From: Acidimicrobiia bacterium
GTDB lineage: Bacteria > Actinomycetota > Acidimicrobiia > IMCC26256 > DASPTH01
Reading direction: 5' to 3'
Assembly: GCA_040880805.1 (NCBI GenBank)
Contig: JBBDHW010000019.1
Coordinates: 88,121 to 146,602, forward strand
Length of the DNA stretch: 58,482 nucleotides
Below the pieces are notes generated by a model. The model saw nothing but the letters and a program-made list of their open reading frames with translations, had not been told where the DNA came from and made no database searches. The position numbers and the translations under genes are program-made. Below are positions 26,092-34,605 of the stretch, piece by piece; position 1 is the first letter of the stretch, and every line of letters begins with the position of its first letter.

Positions 26092-26480
26092 CGGTTGCCT
26101 ACGTGGAGTCGTCGGCGTTGGTCAAGCTCGCCGTCGCCGAACCCGAGACACCCGACCTGAAGGGTGCCCTCGGCGCGCACGATCGAATCGTCTCGAGTGA
26201 TCTCGGCGCGATCGAAGCGACGCGAGCAGCCTGGCGTCGCGACGGCGACTCCGGTGCTGCGCGAGCCCGCGCCGCGCTCCTCAGGATCTTCCTGATCCCG
26301 ATCGACCGTCCCGTCATCGACGTGGCCTGCCGTCTCGCAACCCCAACGCTTCGGTCTCTCGACGCGATCCACATCGCGACCGCTCTGGGCCTGATCGCGG
26401 ACGGCGTCACCTTCTACTCGTATGACCAGCGCGCGCTCGACGCCGCGCGAGCAGCAGGGCTGTCCGTCGCGTCACCGTGA
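26088..26480 (+). CDS. vapC: PIN-domain toxin (VapC-like)
   Basis: 130 residues; a Mg-dependent RNase of the PIN fold, kept inactive by the antitoxin upstream. The acidic site is Glu7 (AYVESSALVKL), Glu43 (AIEATRA), Asp92 (RSLDAIHIATAL) and Asp113 (YSYDQRALDAA). The first acid is normally Asp (YxDSSALVKL); here it is Glu, which could weaken or alter metal binding. The rest of the family pattern is intact. The RNA target is unknown. Confidence 0.88.
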   Translation: MTVAYVESSALVKLAVAEPETPDLKGALGAHDRIVSSDLGAIEATRAAWRRDGDSGAARARAALLRIFLIPIDRPVIDVACRLATPTLRSLDAIHIATALGLIADGVTFYSYDQRALDAARAAGLSVASP

Positions 26481-26836
26481 GTATCACCGGACTCGATCAC
26501 GTGCAGCTGGCGATGCCCGTAGGGCGTGAAGAGGAGGCCGACGCCTTCTACCGCGACCTGCTCGGGTTCGACGTCGTTCCGAAGCCGGCATCGCTCGCCG
26601 CGCGCGGTGGGCGCTGGTACCGCGCCGGTGGCGTGCAGGTGCACCTGGGTGTCGACGCCGACTTCCGTCCGGCGAAGAAGGCGCATCCCGCGCTCGTCGT
26701 CGACGGTATCGACGAGCTCGCGGCGCGCCTCCAAGCAGCGGGCGTCACGCCGCACTGGGAAGACGAACAACCCGGGATGCGTCACTGCTACGTCGATGAT
26801 CCGTTCGGCAACCGGATCGAGCTGATCGCCGGCTGA
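26477..26836 (+). CDS. VOC/glyoxalase-family protein
   Basis: 119 residues from GTG 26477, overlapping the toxin stop as GTGA. It has the paired beta-alpha-beta-beta-beta units of the vicinal-oxygen-chelate fold: LDHVQLAMPVGREEEADAFY, LLGFDVVPKP, then VQVHLGVD and a C-terminal RHCYVDDPFGNRIELIAG. Metal-ligand-like residues are His8 (DHVQ), His in VHLG and Glu in RIEL. The substrate is unknown. Being coupled to the toxin gene is probably only positional. Confidence 0.85.
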   Translation: MSITGLDHVQLAMPVGREEEADAFYRDLLGFDVVPKPASLAARGGRWYRAGGVQVHLGVDADFRPAKKAHPALVVDGIDELAARLQAAGVTPHWEDEQPGMRHCYVDDPFGNRIELIAG

Positions 26837-26851
26837 CGCACGACGGCTCGC

Positions 26852-26857
26852 TACCCT
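26852..26857 (+). promoter_or_regulatory. Leaderless -10 hexamer TACCCT before the HAD gene
   Basis: TACCCT, 9 nt, then GTG 26867; no ribosome site. Confidence 0.45.
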
Positions 26858-26866
26858 CGAGGGCGC

Positions 26867-27520
26867 GTGCGTTCCACTCCTCCCGCTCGTGTCACACCGG
26901 TCGTCGCCGCGTTCGACTTCGACGGCACCCTCTCGACACGCGACAACTTCATGCCCTTCCTGTTCCGGGTCGCAGGCGCGCCCGCCGCCACCCAGACGCT
27001 GGCCACGAGCGGTGTGCGAGTCGCGCGGAATGGCCGCTCCGAGTGGGGGCGCGACGCAGTCAAGGCCGAGGTACTACGCCGTATCTTCGCCGACTACGAC
27101 GCCGACCGTTTCGACACGCTCGGGCGCGAGTTCGCCTCCGACATCGTGCGTCGGCACCTCCGTCCCGAAGCAGTCGACCGCGTCGACTGGCACCGCACGC
27201 AGGGCCACAAGCTGGTGGTGGTCTCGGCATCGCTCGGCGTCTACGTACGCCCCGTCGCCGAGCGACTGCGCTTCGACGCGGTGCTGGCCACCGAACTCGA
27301 GCTCGGACCCGGAGGCAAGCTGACCGGCAAGCTCGAGGGCGCCAACGTGCGAGGTGCCGAGAAGACGCGGCGACTCGATGTCTGGCTCGGCGGCGAGCCG
27401 GCGTACGTGTGGGCGTACGGCGACAGCTCGGGCGACCGCGAGCTCTGGGCGCGCGCCGACCGGCCGGTGCGCGTCACGAGGAAGCGCCGCTTCGCGCGAG
27501 ACCGCGTCTCCATCGAATAA
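26867..27520 (+). CDS. HAD-IB family hydrolase (SerB-like phosphatase)
   Basis: 217 residues. The nucleophile motif is AFDFDGTLSTRD (DxDGT), motif II is VVVSASLGVYV, and motif III/IV residues are in AEKTRRL and YGDSSGDRELW. The cap region between is helical (RNGRSEWGRDAVKAEVLRRI). This fold covers phosphoserine phosphatases and HAD-IB enzymes acting on lysophospholipid-like or sugar phosphates. The substrate is not clear, so I do not call it serB. Confidence 0.85.
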   Translation: MRSTPPARVTPVVAAFDFDGTLSTRDNFMPFLFRVAGAPAATQTLATSGVRVARNGRSEWGRDAVKAEVLRRIFADYDADRFDTLGREFASDIVRRHLRPEAVDRVDWHRTQGHKLVVVSASLGVYVRPVAERLRFDAVLATELELGPGGKLTGKLEGANVRGAEKTRRLDVWLGGEPAYVWAYGDSSGDRELWARADRPVRVTRKRRFARDRVSIE

Positions 27521-27560
27521 TGGGCATGGAATGACCGGCGGGATCGCGAACCGCCTCCGG

Positions 27561-27566
27561 TAGCCT
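27561..27566 (+). promoter_or_regulatory. Leaderless -10 hexamer TAGCCT before metH
   Basis: TAGCCT, 9 nt, then ATG 27576; no ribosome site and no room for a leader riboswitch. Confidence 0.5.
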
Positions 27567-27575
27567 GGGACTTCA

Positions 27576-30500
27576 ATGTCGGAGTTTCTCGCCTCCATGC
27601 GCGAACGCGTCCTGATCTTCGACGGCGCGTTCGGTACATGGGTCCAAGGACAACAGCTCGGCCCCGACGACTTCGGTGGAGAGGCACTCGAAGGTTGCAA
27701 CGAGCACCTCGTGCTCTCGCGACCCGATCTCATTCGGCAGATGCACCGCGAGTATTTCGAAGCGGGCGTCGATGCGGTAGAAACCGCCACGTTCGGTGCG
27801 TTCGGCATCGTGCTCGCCGAGTACGACATCGCCGAGAAGACCTACGAGCTGAACGAGGCCGCGGCCCGGATCGCGAAGGAGGTCGCGGCCGACTTCGCCA
27901 CGCCGGATCGGCCCCGCTTCGTGATCGGGTCCGTCGGCCCCGGCACCAAGCTGCCGTCGCTCGGCCACATCGACTTCGCCACGCTGCGCGACTCCTACGT
28001 GAGGCAGGTCGAGGGTCTGCTCGCCGGCGGCGTCGACGTGCTCCTGGTCGAGACCGTGCAGGACCTGCTCCAAGGCAAGGCGGCGCTCATCGCGTGCCGC
28101 CGCGCGATGGCAACCGTCGGTCGCGAGGTCCCGTTGATGGTGCAGGTCACTGTCGAGACGACCGGTCGGCTCTTGCTCGGCTCCGAGATCGGCGCCGCGC
28201 TCACCACGCTCGAGGCGATGCGCCCCGACGTGATCGGCCTGAACTGCGCGACCGGTCCGGCCGAGATGACCGAGCACCTGCGCTACCTGTCGCGCCACGG
28301 GCGCACGTTCCTGTCGTGCCTCCCCAACGCCGGACTGCCGTCCGTCGTCGACGGTCGCGAGCACTACGACCTCACGCCCGAGGTGCTCGCCGACGCGCAC
28401 GACCGGTTCGTCACCGAGTTCGGGCTCAACATCGTGGGCGGCTGTTGCGGCACCACGCCGGCGCACCTGCGTGCAGTCGTCGACCGCATCGGCGCACGCG
28501 CGCCCGTGCCGCGCAACGTGGAGTACGAACCCGCGTGCTCGTCGATCTACACCCCGGTCACGTTCCACCAAGACACTGCGTACCTCGCCATCGGCGAGCG
28601 GATGAACGCGAACAGCTCCAAGAAGTTCCGCAACTCGATGATCGACGCCGACTGGGACACCTGCCTGCAGCTCGCGCGCGAGCAGGTGAAGGAAGGTGCC
28701 CACGTGCTCGACCTCTGCGTCGACTACGTGGGACGCCCCGGCACCGACGACATGGCGGAGCTCGTGAGCAGAGTCGCCACCCAGGCCGGGCTGCCGCTCG
28801 TGCTCGACAGCACCGAGCCCCAGGTACTCGAGGCCGGTCTCCAGCACATCGGCGGCAAGCCCGTCCTCAACTCCGCGAACCTCGAAGAGGGCGAGGAGCC
28901 GGGCAAGCGGTTCGACCGCGTGATGTCGCTCGCGCGCGAGTACGGCGCTGCGGTCGTCTGCATGTGCATCGACGAAGAAGGGCAGGCGCGCACGGCCCAC
29001 CGGAAGGTGGAGATCGCACGCCGCATCCGCGACCTCGCCGTCGAGCGCTACGGCATCGAACCGTCCGACCTCCTGTTCGACTGCAACACCCTCACGCTCG
29101 CCACCGGCATCGAGGAGAGCCGCGGCGACGGCGTCGAGACCATCGAGGGGATCCGGCGCATCAAGACCGAGCTCCCCGGCGTGTGGACCGTGCTCGGCCT
29201 CTCGAACATCAGCTTCGGGTTCAAGCCCGCCGCGCGCCACGTGCTCAACAGCGTGTTCCTCAACGAGTGCCGCGCAGCCGGGCTCGACGCCGCGATCGTG
29301 CACGCCGCGCGCATCCTGCCGATGCACCGCATCGACGAACAGGTGAGAGACGTCACCCTCGACCTCATCTACGACCGACGCCGCGAGGGCTACGACCCGC
29401 TCACCGCGTTCCTCAGCGCGTTCGAAGGCGTCGAGGCCGACGCGGTCGAGCGCGAAGACCGCTCGGGCTGGCCGGTCGAGGAGCGCCTCAAGCACCGAAT
29501 CATCGACGGCGTCCGCGACGGCCTCGAAACCGACCTCGAGGAACAGCTCGGCACGCTCCCCGCGCTCGCGATCGTCAACGACGTGCTGCTCGACGGCATG
29601 AAGGTCGTCGGCGACCTCTTCGGGTCGGGCCAGATGCAGCTCCCGTTCGTGTTGCAGAGCGCGGAGACGATGAAGGCCGCGGTGTCGTACCTCGAGCCCC
29701 ACATGGAGAAGGCGGACGCCGGCGGCAAGGGCACGCTCGTGATCGGCACCGTGAAGGGCGACGTCCACGACATCGGCAAGAACCTCGTCGACATCATCCT
29801 CACCAACAACGGCTACGAGGTGCACAACATCGGCATCAAGGCGCCGCTGTCGGCATTCCTCGAGAAGGCCGAGGAGGTGAGCGCCGACGCGATCGGCATG
29901 AGCGGGCTGCTCGTGAAGAGCACAGTGATCATGCGCGAGAACCTCGAGGCGCTGAACGAGCGCGGGCTGTCCGACACTCCCGTCCTGCTCGGCGGCGCCG
30001 CGCTCACGCGCACCTATGTGGAGCGCGACCTGCGCGGGATCTACGAGGGCCGGCTCTTCTACGGCAAGGACGCGTTCGAGGGACTCCACACGATGGACCG
30101 GCTCATGGAAGGCAAGCGCACGGGTGAGCTCGATCCCGACTTCGGCCGCGCGCTCGGCGGGCGCGACCTGCCCGCGCGCAAGTCGGCGTCGCGCGAGAAC
30201 GATCTCGCACCCGTCACCACGCGGTCCGACGTCGCCACCGACGTGACGGTGTTCGTACCGCCGTTCGTCGGATCACGCGTCGCCAAGGGGATGCCGCTCG
30301 ACGACATCGCCGCCTACCTCAACGAAACCGGGCTGTTCCGAAATCAGTGGCAGTTCCGTCCCGACAAGTCGATCGCCGAGACCGACGCCGACTTCAAGGA
30401 GCGCCTCCGCGCCACGTTGCGCGCCGAGCTCGACATCGCGAAGGCCGAGGGCTGGCTGGTCCCTGCAGTGGTGTGGGGCTACTTCCCGGTGAACTCCGAG

Positions 30501-31040
30501 GGCAACGATCTCGTCGTGTGGGCCGACGACGACCGCCGTACCGAGCGCCTTCGCTTCACGTTCCCGCGCCAGCGCGACGAGCGCCGCCTCTGCATCGCCG
30601 ACTTCTTCCGCTCCGTCGCGAGCGGCGACGCCGACTACGCCGCGTTCCACGTGGTCACGGTGGGCGAGCGCGCCTCGCAGCGCGAGCGCGAGCTGTTCGC
30701 GGAGGATCGTTACCAGGAGTACCTGCTCTGCCACGGGCTCTCGGTGGAGATGACCGAGGCGCTGGCCGAGCTGTGGCACTACCGGATTCGGGAGGAGTGG
30801 GGCTACGTCTCCGAGGACGGCCCCACACTCGCCGGCCTCTTCCGCCAGCAGTACCGCGGGTCGCGCTATTCGTGGGGCTACCCCGCGTGTCCCGACCTCG
30901 AGGACCAGGCGAAGCTCGACGACCTGCTCGAGTTGCGCCGCATCGGCGTGCAGCTCACCGAGGAGTTCCAGCTCGAACCCGAGCAGACCACCACGGCGAT
31001 CATCGTCCCCCACCCCGACGCGAAGTACTTCATCGCCTGA
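27576..31040 (+). CDS. metH: Cobalamin-dependent methionine synthase MetH
   Basis: Transfers methyl from 5-methyl-tetrahydrofolate through cobalamin to homocysteine. 1154 residues with all four modules. The homocysteine domain (1-320) has zinc cysteines in GLNCATGP and VGGCCGTTPAHL. The pterin domain (~330-600) has AIGERMNANSSKKF and VLDLCVDYVGRPGTDD. The cap and B12 domain (~630-850) has the base-off motif KGDVHDIGKNLV near residue 727. The C-terminal reactivation domain has RYSWGYPACPD. The start is supported by the leaderless TAGCCT hexamer. The next gene begins 4 bp later. Confidence 0.97.
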   Translation: MSEFLASMRERVLIFDGAFGTWVQGQQLGPDDFGGEALEGCNEHLVLSRPDLIRQMHREYFEAGVDAVETATFGAFGIVLAEYDIAEKTYELNEAAARIAKEVAADFATPDRPRFVIGSVGPGTKLPSLGHIDFATLRDSYVRQVEGLLAGGVDVLLVETVQDLLQGKAALIACRRAMATVGREVPLMVQVTVETTGRLLLGSEIGAALTTLEAMRPDVIGLNCATGPAEMTEHLRYLSRHGRTFLSCLPNAGLPSVVDGREHYDLTPEVLADAHDRFVTEFGLNIVGGCCGTTPAHLRAVVDRIGARAPVPRNVEYEPACSSIYTPVTFHQDTAYLAIGERMNANSSKKFRNSMIDADWDTCLQLAREQVKEGAHVLDLCVDYVGRPGTDDMAELVSRVATQAGLPLVLDSTEPQVLEAGLQHIGGKPVLNSANLEEGEEPGKRFDRVMSLAREYGAAVVCMCIDEEGQARTAHRKVEIARRIRDLAVERYGIEPSDLLFDCNTLTLATGIEESRGDGVETIEGIRRIKTELPGVWTVLGLSNISFGFKPAARHVLNSVFLNECRAAGLDAAIVHAARILPMHRIDEQVRDVTLDLIYDRRREGYDPLTAFLSAFEGVEADAVEREDRSGWPVEERLKHRIIDGVRDGLETDLEEQLGTLPALAIVNDVLLDGMKVVGDLFGSGQMQLPFVLQSAETMKAAVSYLEPHMEKADAGGKGTLVIGTVKGDVHDIGKNLVDIILTNNGYEVHNIGIKAPLSAFLEKAEEVSADAIGMSGLLVKSTVIMRENLEALNERGLSDTPVLLGGAALTRTYVERDLRGIYEGRLFYGKDAFEGLHTMDRLMEGKRTGELDPDFGRALGGRDLPARKSASRENDLAPVTTRSDVATDVTVFVPPFVGSRVAKGMPLDDIAAYLNETGLFRNQWQFRPDKSIAETDADFKERLRATLRAELDIAKAEGWLVPAVVWGYFPVNSEGNDLVVWADDDRRTERLRFTFPRQRDERRLCIADFFRSVASGDADYAAFHVVTVGERASQRERELFAEDRYQEYLLCHGLSVEMTEALAELWHYRIREEWGYVSEDGPTLAGLFRQQYRGSRYSWGYPACPDLEDQAKLDDLLELRRIGVQLTEEFQLEPEQTTTAIIVPHPDAKYFIA

Positions 31041-31043
31041 CGA

Positions 31044-31721
31044 ATGGGTTCCGCATTGCGCGTCGATCTCGGCTGTGGAAACGTCAAGCGTGATGGGTTC
31101 GTCGGTATCGACCAGTTTGCGGGTCCTCGAGTCGACTACGTGCTCGATCTCACGACCGACGTCTATCCGTTTCCCGACGAGTCGGTCGACGAAGTGTTCT
31201 CGGCGCACTTCCTCGAGCACATCGAGAGCCCTGACCATGTGTTCAGCGAGATCAGCCGTATCTGTCGTGATGGCGCCCGGATCGAGTTCTGGACACCGTA
31301 CGCCTTCACGAACGAGGCGTTTCTCTACGGCCATCTGCATGGAATCACCGAAGCGATGTGGAACCACATCGGTGTCGCCCACCGAGACGAGTACATTCCG
31401 ATGCTCAAGGGCCGGTGGCAACTCGAGCGCTTCGTCTATGTCGTCGACGAGGTCACGATCAACGACCTCGCCGATCATGGTGTCGATCTCGATTTCGCGT
31501 TGCGATATTTCAAGGGCGTGGTTCAGGAGTTCGGTGTGGTGATCCAATTCCGCCGAGACCTGAGCATCGCCGCCGCCACCCCCGAGCGTTGCCACGCGAC
31601 CAGCCGCTTCGGGGAGCACCATCCGCTCGATGCCCAGAGCTCCGGGAGGGTCGCCGCGCCCGCACGCGCGGCACGGGTCACGACAAGGATCCGCCGCCTC
31701 GCCCGCAAACTCCGGCCGTGA
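31044..31721 (+). CDS. SAM-dependent methyltransferase, glycan-locus type
   Basis: 225 residues. The class I SAM motif I is VDLGCGNVKRDGFVGID, followed by an acidic loop (YPFPDESVDEVFSAHFLEHI), the arrangement seen in surface-polysaccharide methyltransferases. The target is probably a sugar or lipid-linked glycan (inference from family and location). The last ~50 residues are basic and probably unstructured (ARAARVTTRIRRLARKLR). It lies 4 bp after metH and may be co-transcribed, though it reads as the first gene of the glycan locus. It converges on the protease gene. Confidence 0.75.
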   Translation: MGSALRVDLGCGNVKRDGFVGIDQFAGPRVDYVLDLTTDVYPFPDESVDEVFSAHFLEHIESPDHVFSEISRICRDGARIEFWTPYAFTNEAFLYGHLHGITEAMWNHIGVAHRDEYIPMLKGRWQLERFVYVVDEVTINDLADHGVDLDFALRYFKGVVQEFGVVIQFRRDLSIAAATPERCHATSRFGEHHPLDAQSSGRVAAPARAARVTTRIRRLARKLRP

Positions 31722-31742
31722 GCCGGGCGCACTCGTTCGGCG

Positions 31743-33185
31743 TCAGTGCTTGGCGGCGCACTCCGCGGCGATCGCGAGCACGCTCTGCCGGAATGGTTCG
31801 AACACCGACGACTCGGGCGTTGCGTTCGGATCGGCGACCGCCGCGTCGAGAATCGGGCGGAACGCCGGGTCGGACACGACGCCGTTCGCGGTGCAGTCGG
31901 CGGTCTTGATACCCACTCCTTGCTCCGCCATCGTCGCCAGCAGGGCATTGCGCACGCCGGCGACGGTCAACGCGGCAACGGACCCGTCCCGGCGCGTCCC
32001 ACCGGCAGCGCCCGGGTCGCACGCGGTGAGCGTCGAGAGCGCCCCGTCTTGCTGCACGTCGGCCGCGCCCGCCGCTCCCCGCGCCCACTGCCGGAGCGCG
32101 TCGCGGAGAGCGTCGCTCGCGTCCTTCGTGCGGCCGGCGAAGCTCGCGCGCACGCACGTCGTACCGTCTCGCTCGAACGTCACCATCGAGTCGCCGGCCC
32201 AACCGTCGGCAACCGCGAGCGCGGCGACCGGATCCGACCTGGCGGCCAGGATCAGATAGAGCGCGAACGCGCCGAACACTTCGGGCTTCCCGTCCGCCCG
32301 CTCACCCGCTGCCAGCGCCGGCGGCGCCACCTTCGTGGGCTTGGCCCCGTCGACGAGCGTGGTCGGCGTGAGGTACGCGGAGTCGGTGGTGGGCGGATCG
32401 CGGAAGAGACCGTCGATCGCGTGCTCGCCTTTGGTCGCCTTCACGACCTGCAGCATCAGCGGCCCGAGCGTGTAGGGACTTTGGAAGATGGTGACGAGCG
32501 AGTCGGGCACGCCCTTCGCGCGGGCCTCGTCGAGCGCGTTGCCGGCGGCGGCGTTGCGGGTCTTGTCGTACTGGGCGCGCTCGTCACCCGGCAGCTGGTC
32601 CGCGTAGAGCTGCTGCACACGAACCGCATCGCCCTCCACCAGCGCCTTCAGGGCATCCGACGAGTGGTTGCGGTCCGCGGCCCGTTGCAGTTCGACCAGG
32701 TCGAAGTGCTGGTCCTGCAAGGCGTGCGTGAGCTCGTGCGCGAGCGTCACCTTCGTGGCCGCGTCGAGCACCTTGCCGCGCACCGTGGCGCGCTTCGTTT
32801 TGGGGTCGTAATAGGCGAGCGCCCCGGCCGTCCGGAGCGACGACACCGCGTCGATCAGGTTCACGTCGCCCGCGAGCAAGCCGACGGAGCGCAGTTGCGC
32901 CTCGGCCCGTTTGACCTCCGCCTTGTCGTCCGCCGAGAGCTTTCCCTGTTTGACGGTTACCTTCTGCTCGAACGCCGCTTCCGACAGGAAGGCGATGGGC
33001 ACCGGGTGCTCGAACTTCAGGCCGCGGAGCTGCTCGACCTGCTTCGCGATCGGGAGCACGCGCTGGTCCCAACGACCGTTCGTCGATACCGCGTGCGCGA
33101 AGGGCGCGCTCGTCGCGGCGATTGCGAAGACGGCGAGGACCGAGAGTGCACGCGCTCGGAACCAACCTGGCGCGCTAGGCATCAT
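31743..33185 (-). CDS. Secreted HExxH metalloprotease-like protein
   Basis: 480 residues. The signal peptide (RARALSVLAVFAIAATSAPF, cut near AHA-V) exports it. The zinc-protease helix is LAHELTHALQDQHFDL (His150, Glu151, His154), and LVEGDAVRVQQLYAD about 30 residues later offers a Glu as third ligand, a gluzincin-like arrangement. The remaining ~290 residues are not recognised and include four Cys that could form disulfides. The ATG at 33185 overlaps the end of the acetyltransferase gene by 11 bp, which places it in the epimerase-acetyltransferase operon. A role in trimming envelope proteins is only a guess. Confidence 0.75.
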   Translation of the reverse strand: MMPSAPGWFRARALSVLAVFAIAATSAPFAHAVSTNGRWDQRVLPIAKQVEQLRGLKFEHPVPIAFLSEAAFEQKVTVKQGKLSADDKAEVKRAEAQLRSVGLLAGDVNLIDAVSSLRTAGALAYYDPKTKRATVRGKVLDAATKVTLAHELTHALQDQHFDLVELQRAADRNHSSDALKALVEGDAVRVQQLYADQLPGDERAQYDKTRNAAAGNALDEARAKGVPDSLVTIFQSPYTLGPLMLQVVKATKGEHAIDGLFRDPPTTDSAYLTPTTLVDGAKPTKVAPPALAAGERADGKPEVFGAFALYLILAARSDPVAALAVADGWAGDSMVTFERDGTTCVRASFAGRTKDASDALRDALRQWARGAAGAADVQQDGALSTLTACDPGAAGGTRRDGSVAALTVAGVRNALLATMAEQGVGIKTADCTANGVVSDPAFRPILDAAVADPNATPESSVFEPFRQSVLAIAAECAAKH

Positions 33186-33606
33186 GGACGATGCGCGGCG
33201 CGTCGCCGTCGAGCTCGACGTGCCCGATGATCGCGGCCGGGACCCCGCCGACCACGGTGTACGCGGGTACGTCGCGGGTCACAACGGCACCCGCGGCGAC
33301 CACCGCGCTCTCACCGATCGTGACGCCCATCATCACGACTGCGTTGGCACCGAGGAACACGTGATCGCCGATGACGACGGGCGCGCGGTCGATCCGGTCG
33401 TAGCGCCGTCCACTCACGCATCGTCGGACCGTGGAGTGCGTGTAGATGTGGACCCCGCAGCTCACGTCGCACCCCCGGCCGATGGTGAGCCCCCCGGACC
33501 CGTCGACAACCGTGAAAGCCCCGATCCAGGTGCCTTCCCCGATCGCCGGCTCGCCGATGATCCACGCGTGCTCGTTGTACGGGTTCTCGGGAAGGGGCGC
33601 GCTCAC
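33175..33606 (-). CDS. Left-handed beta-helix acyltransferase (WbbJ/PglD-like)
   Basis: 143 residues from GTG 33606, coupled to the epimerase stop as GTGA. Hexapeptide repeats run through the chain (AIGEGTWIGAFTVVDG, LTIGRGCDVSCGVHIY, VVIGDHVFLGANAVVMMGVT, IGESAVVAAGAVVTRDVPAY). IYTHSTVRR holds the probable catalytic His. It probably acetylates an amino or hydroxyl group of a nucleotide sugar or glycan. The partner sugar could come from the DegT enzyme at 38.5 kb. Confidence 0.85.
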   Translation of the reverse strand: MSAPLPENPYNEHAWIIGEPAIGEGTWIGAFTVVDGSGGLTIGRGCDVSCGVHIYTHSTVRRCVSGRRYDRIDRAPVVIGDHVFLGANAVVMMGVTIGESAVVAAGAVVTRDVPAYTVVGGVPAAIIGHVELDGDAPRIVHDA

Positions 33607-34544
33607 CGCTCCGCTCCCGCCCGCGCGGCCCGCACGATGTCTTCGACGCCTTCCTTCACGCCGATGCCCGGCTCCCAGCCCAGCCGCTCTGCCGCGCGCC
33701 GGATGTTGGCCACGCGTCGCGTGACGATGACCGGGCGTGGCCGGAACTGCGGCTCGATGTCGACGCCGACGCTCTCGACGAGGAGGCGCGCGAGCTCGGC
33801 CACCGACGTCTCGATGCCGGTTCCCACGTTGCAGACGTTTCCGCTGCTCTCGGCCTCGAGCGCGTGCACGAGCGCCCGCGCGACGTCGGCAACATGGACG
33901 AGGTCCATCGTCTGTTCGCCGCTGCCGTCGACGATCGGCGGCTGCCCGTCCAGAAGGCGCTCGAGAAAGATCGACGCGACGGCGGTGTAGTACGCGTCGT
34001 TGTGCTGACCGGGGCCGTACACGTTGAAGAACCGGAGGATGTTCCACTCGAGACCGCGGGCGCGGCCGTAGAACTGCAGCAGGTGCTCGCCGGCGAGCTT
34101 GCCGAGGCAGTACGGCGTCTGCGGGCGCAGCGGGTCGTCTTCCGTCATCGGCAAGCGCTCGGGTTGCCCGTACACGGATGCGCTCGACGCGAACACGACT
34201 CGGCGGACACCGGCGTCGGCGGCAGCCGAGAACACATGCTCCGAACCGCGGATGTCGATGTCGACGCTCTCGGCCGGCGCGGCCTGGCTGCGATTGATGG
34301 ATGTAGCCGCGAGGTGCGCGACGAGGTCGACGCCCTGCATCGCGTCCGCGACCACGCGCTGGTAGCGGATGTCACCGTCGATCAACTCGGCTCGACCGTC
34401 GTCGAGCAGCCGTTGGATCGCGGGAAGATTCGCGCGCCGGAGGTTGTCGAGGATGCGGATGCGGTACCCGCGATCCGCGAGTTGGTGACAGAGGTACGAG
34501 CCGATGAAACCCGCGCCACCGGTGACGAGCACGGTCGCGTCCAT
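33603..34544 (-). CDS. NAD-dependent sugar epimerase/dehydratase (SDR, GalE/WbpP-like)
   Basis: 313 residues. The NAD loop is VTGGAGFIGSYLCHQL. The catalytic set is Ser in FASSASVYGQ and Tyr/Lys in TPYCLGKLAGE. FFNVYGPGQ and VHVADVARA are typical of extended SDR nucleotide-sugar epimerases. UDP-GlcNAc or UDP-Glc is the likely substrate, not proven. ATG 34544 follows minus-strand TAGCCT by 6 nt, so the transcript is probably leaderless and divergent from the WbpD-like gene. Confidence 0.88.
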   Translation of the reverse strand: MDATVLVTGGAGFIGSYLCHQLADRGYRIRILDNLRRANLPAIQRLLDDGRAELIDGDIRYQRVVADAMQGVDLVAHLAATSINRSQAAPAESVDIDIRGSEHVFSAAADAGVRRVVFASSASVYGQPERLPMTEDDPLRPQTPYCLGKLAGEHLLQFYGRARGLEWNILRFFNVYGPGQHNDAYYTAVASIFLERLLDGQPPIVDGSGEQTMDLVHVADVARALVHALEAESSGNVCNVGTGIETSVAELARLLVESVGVDIEPQFRPRPVIVTRRVANIRRAAERLGWEPGIGVKEGVEDIVRAARAGAER

Positions 34545-34550
34545 GCGCCG

Positions 34551-34556
34551 AGGCTA
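34551..34556 (-). promoter_or_regulatory. Leaderless -10 hexamer TAGCCT before the epimerase gene
   Basis: Minus-strand GGTAGCCT, 6 nt, ATG 34544. Divergent from the TATCCT element at 34593. Confidence 0.55.
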
Positions 34557-34592
34557 CCGGCAGACTTCGGTCGAACCGTGGCGCGGCGCGGG

Positions 34593-34598
34593 TATCCT
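34593..34598 (+). promoter_or_regulatory. Leaderless -10 hexamer TATCCT before the WbpD-like gene
   Basis: GGTATCCT, 7 nt, GTG 34606. Confidence 0.5.
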
Positions 34599-34605
34599 CG
34601 TCACG

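Noticed and set aside
25806-26480. Toxin-antitoxin pair as part of a defence island
   Set aside because: No restriction, CRISPR, nuclease-helicase or phage-related genes are near; it is an isolated pair among metabolic genes.
27573-30089. 838-aa minus-strand ORF opposite metH
   Set aside because: Its composition (Val/Glu/His/Arg) is the usual antisense shadow of a GC-rich gene, and metH on the plus strand is unmistakable.
32911-33990. 359-aa plus-strand ORF opposite the protease and acetyltransferase
   Set aside because: It has shadow-type composition and no start signal; the minus-strand genes have clear motifs and GTGA/ATG overlaps.
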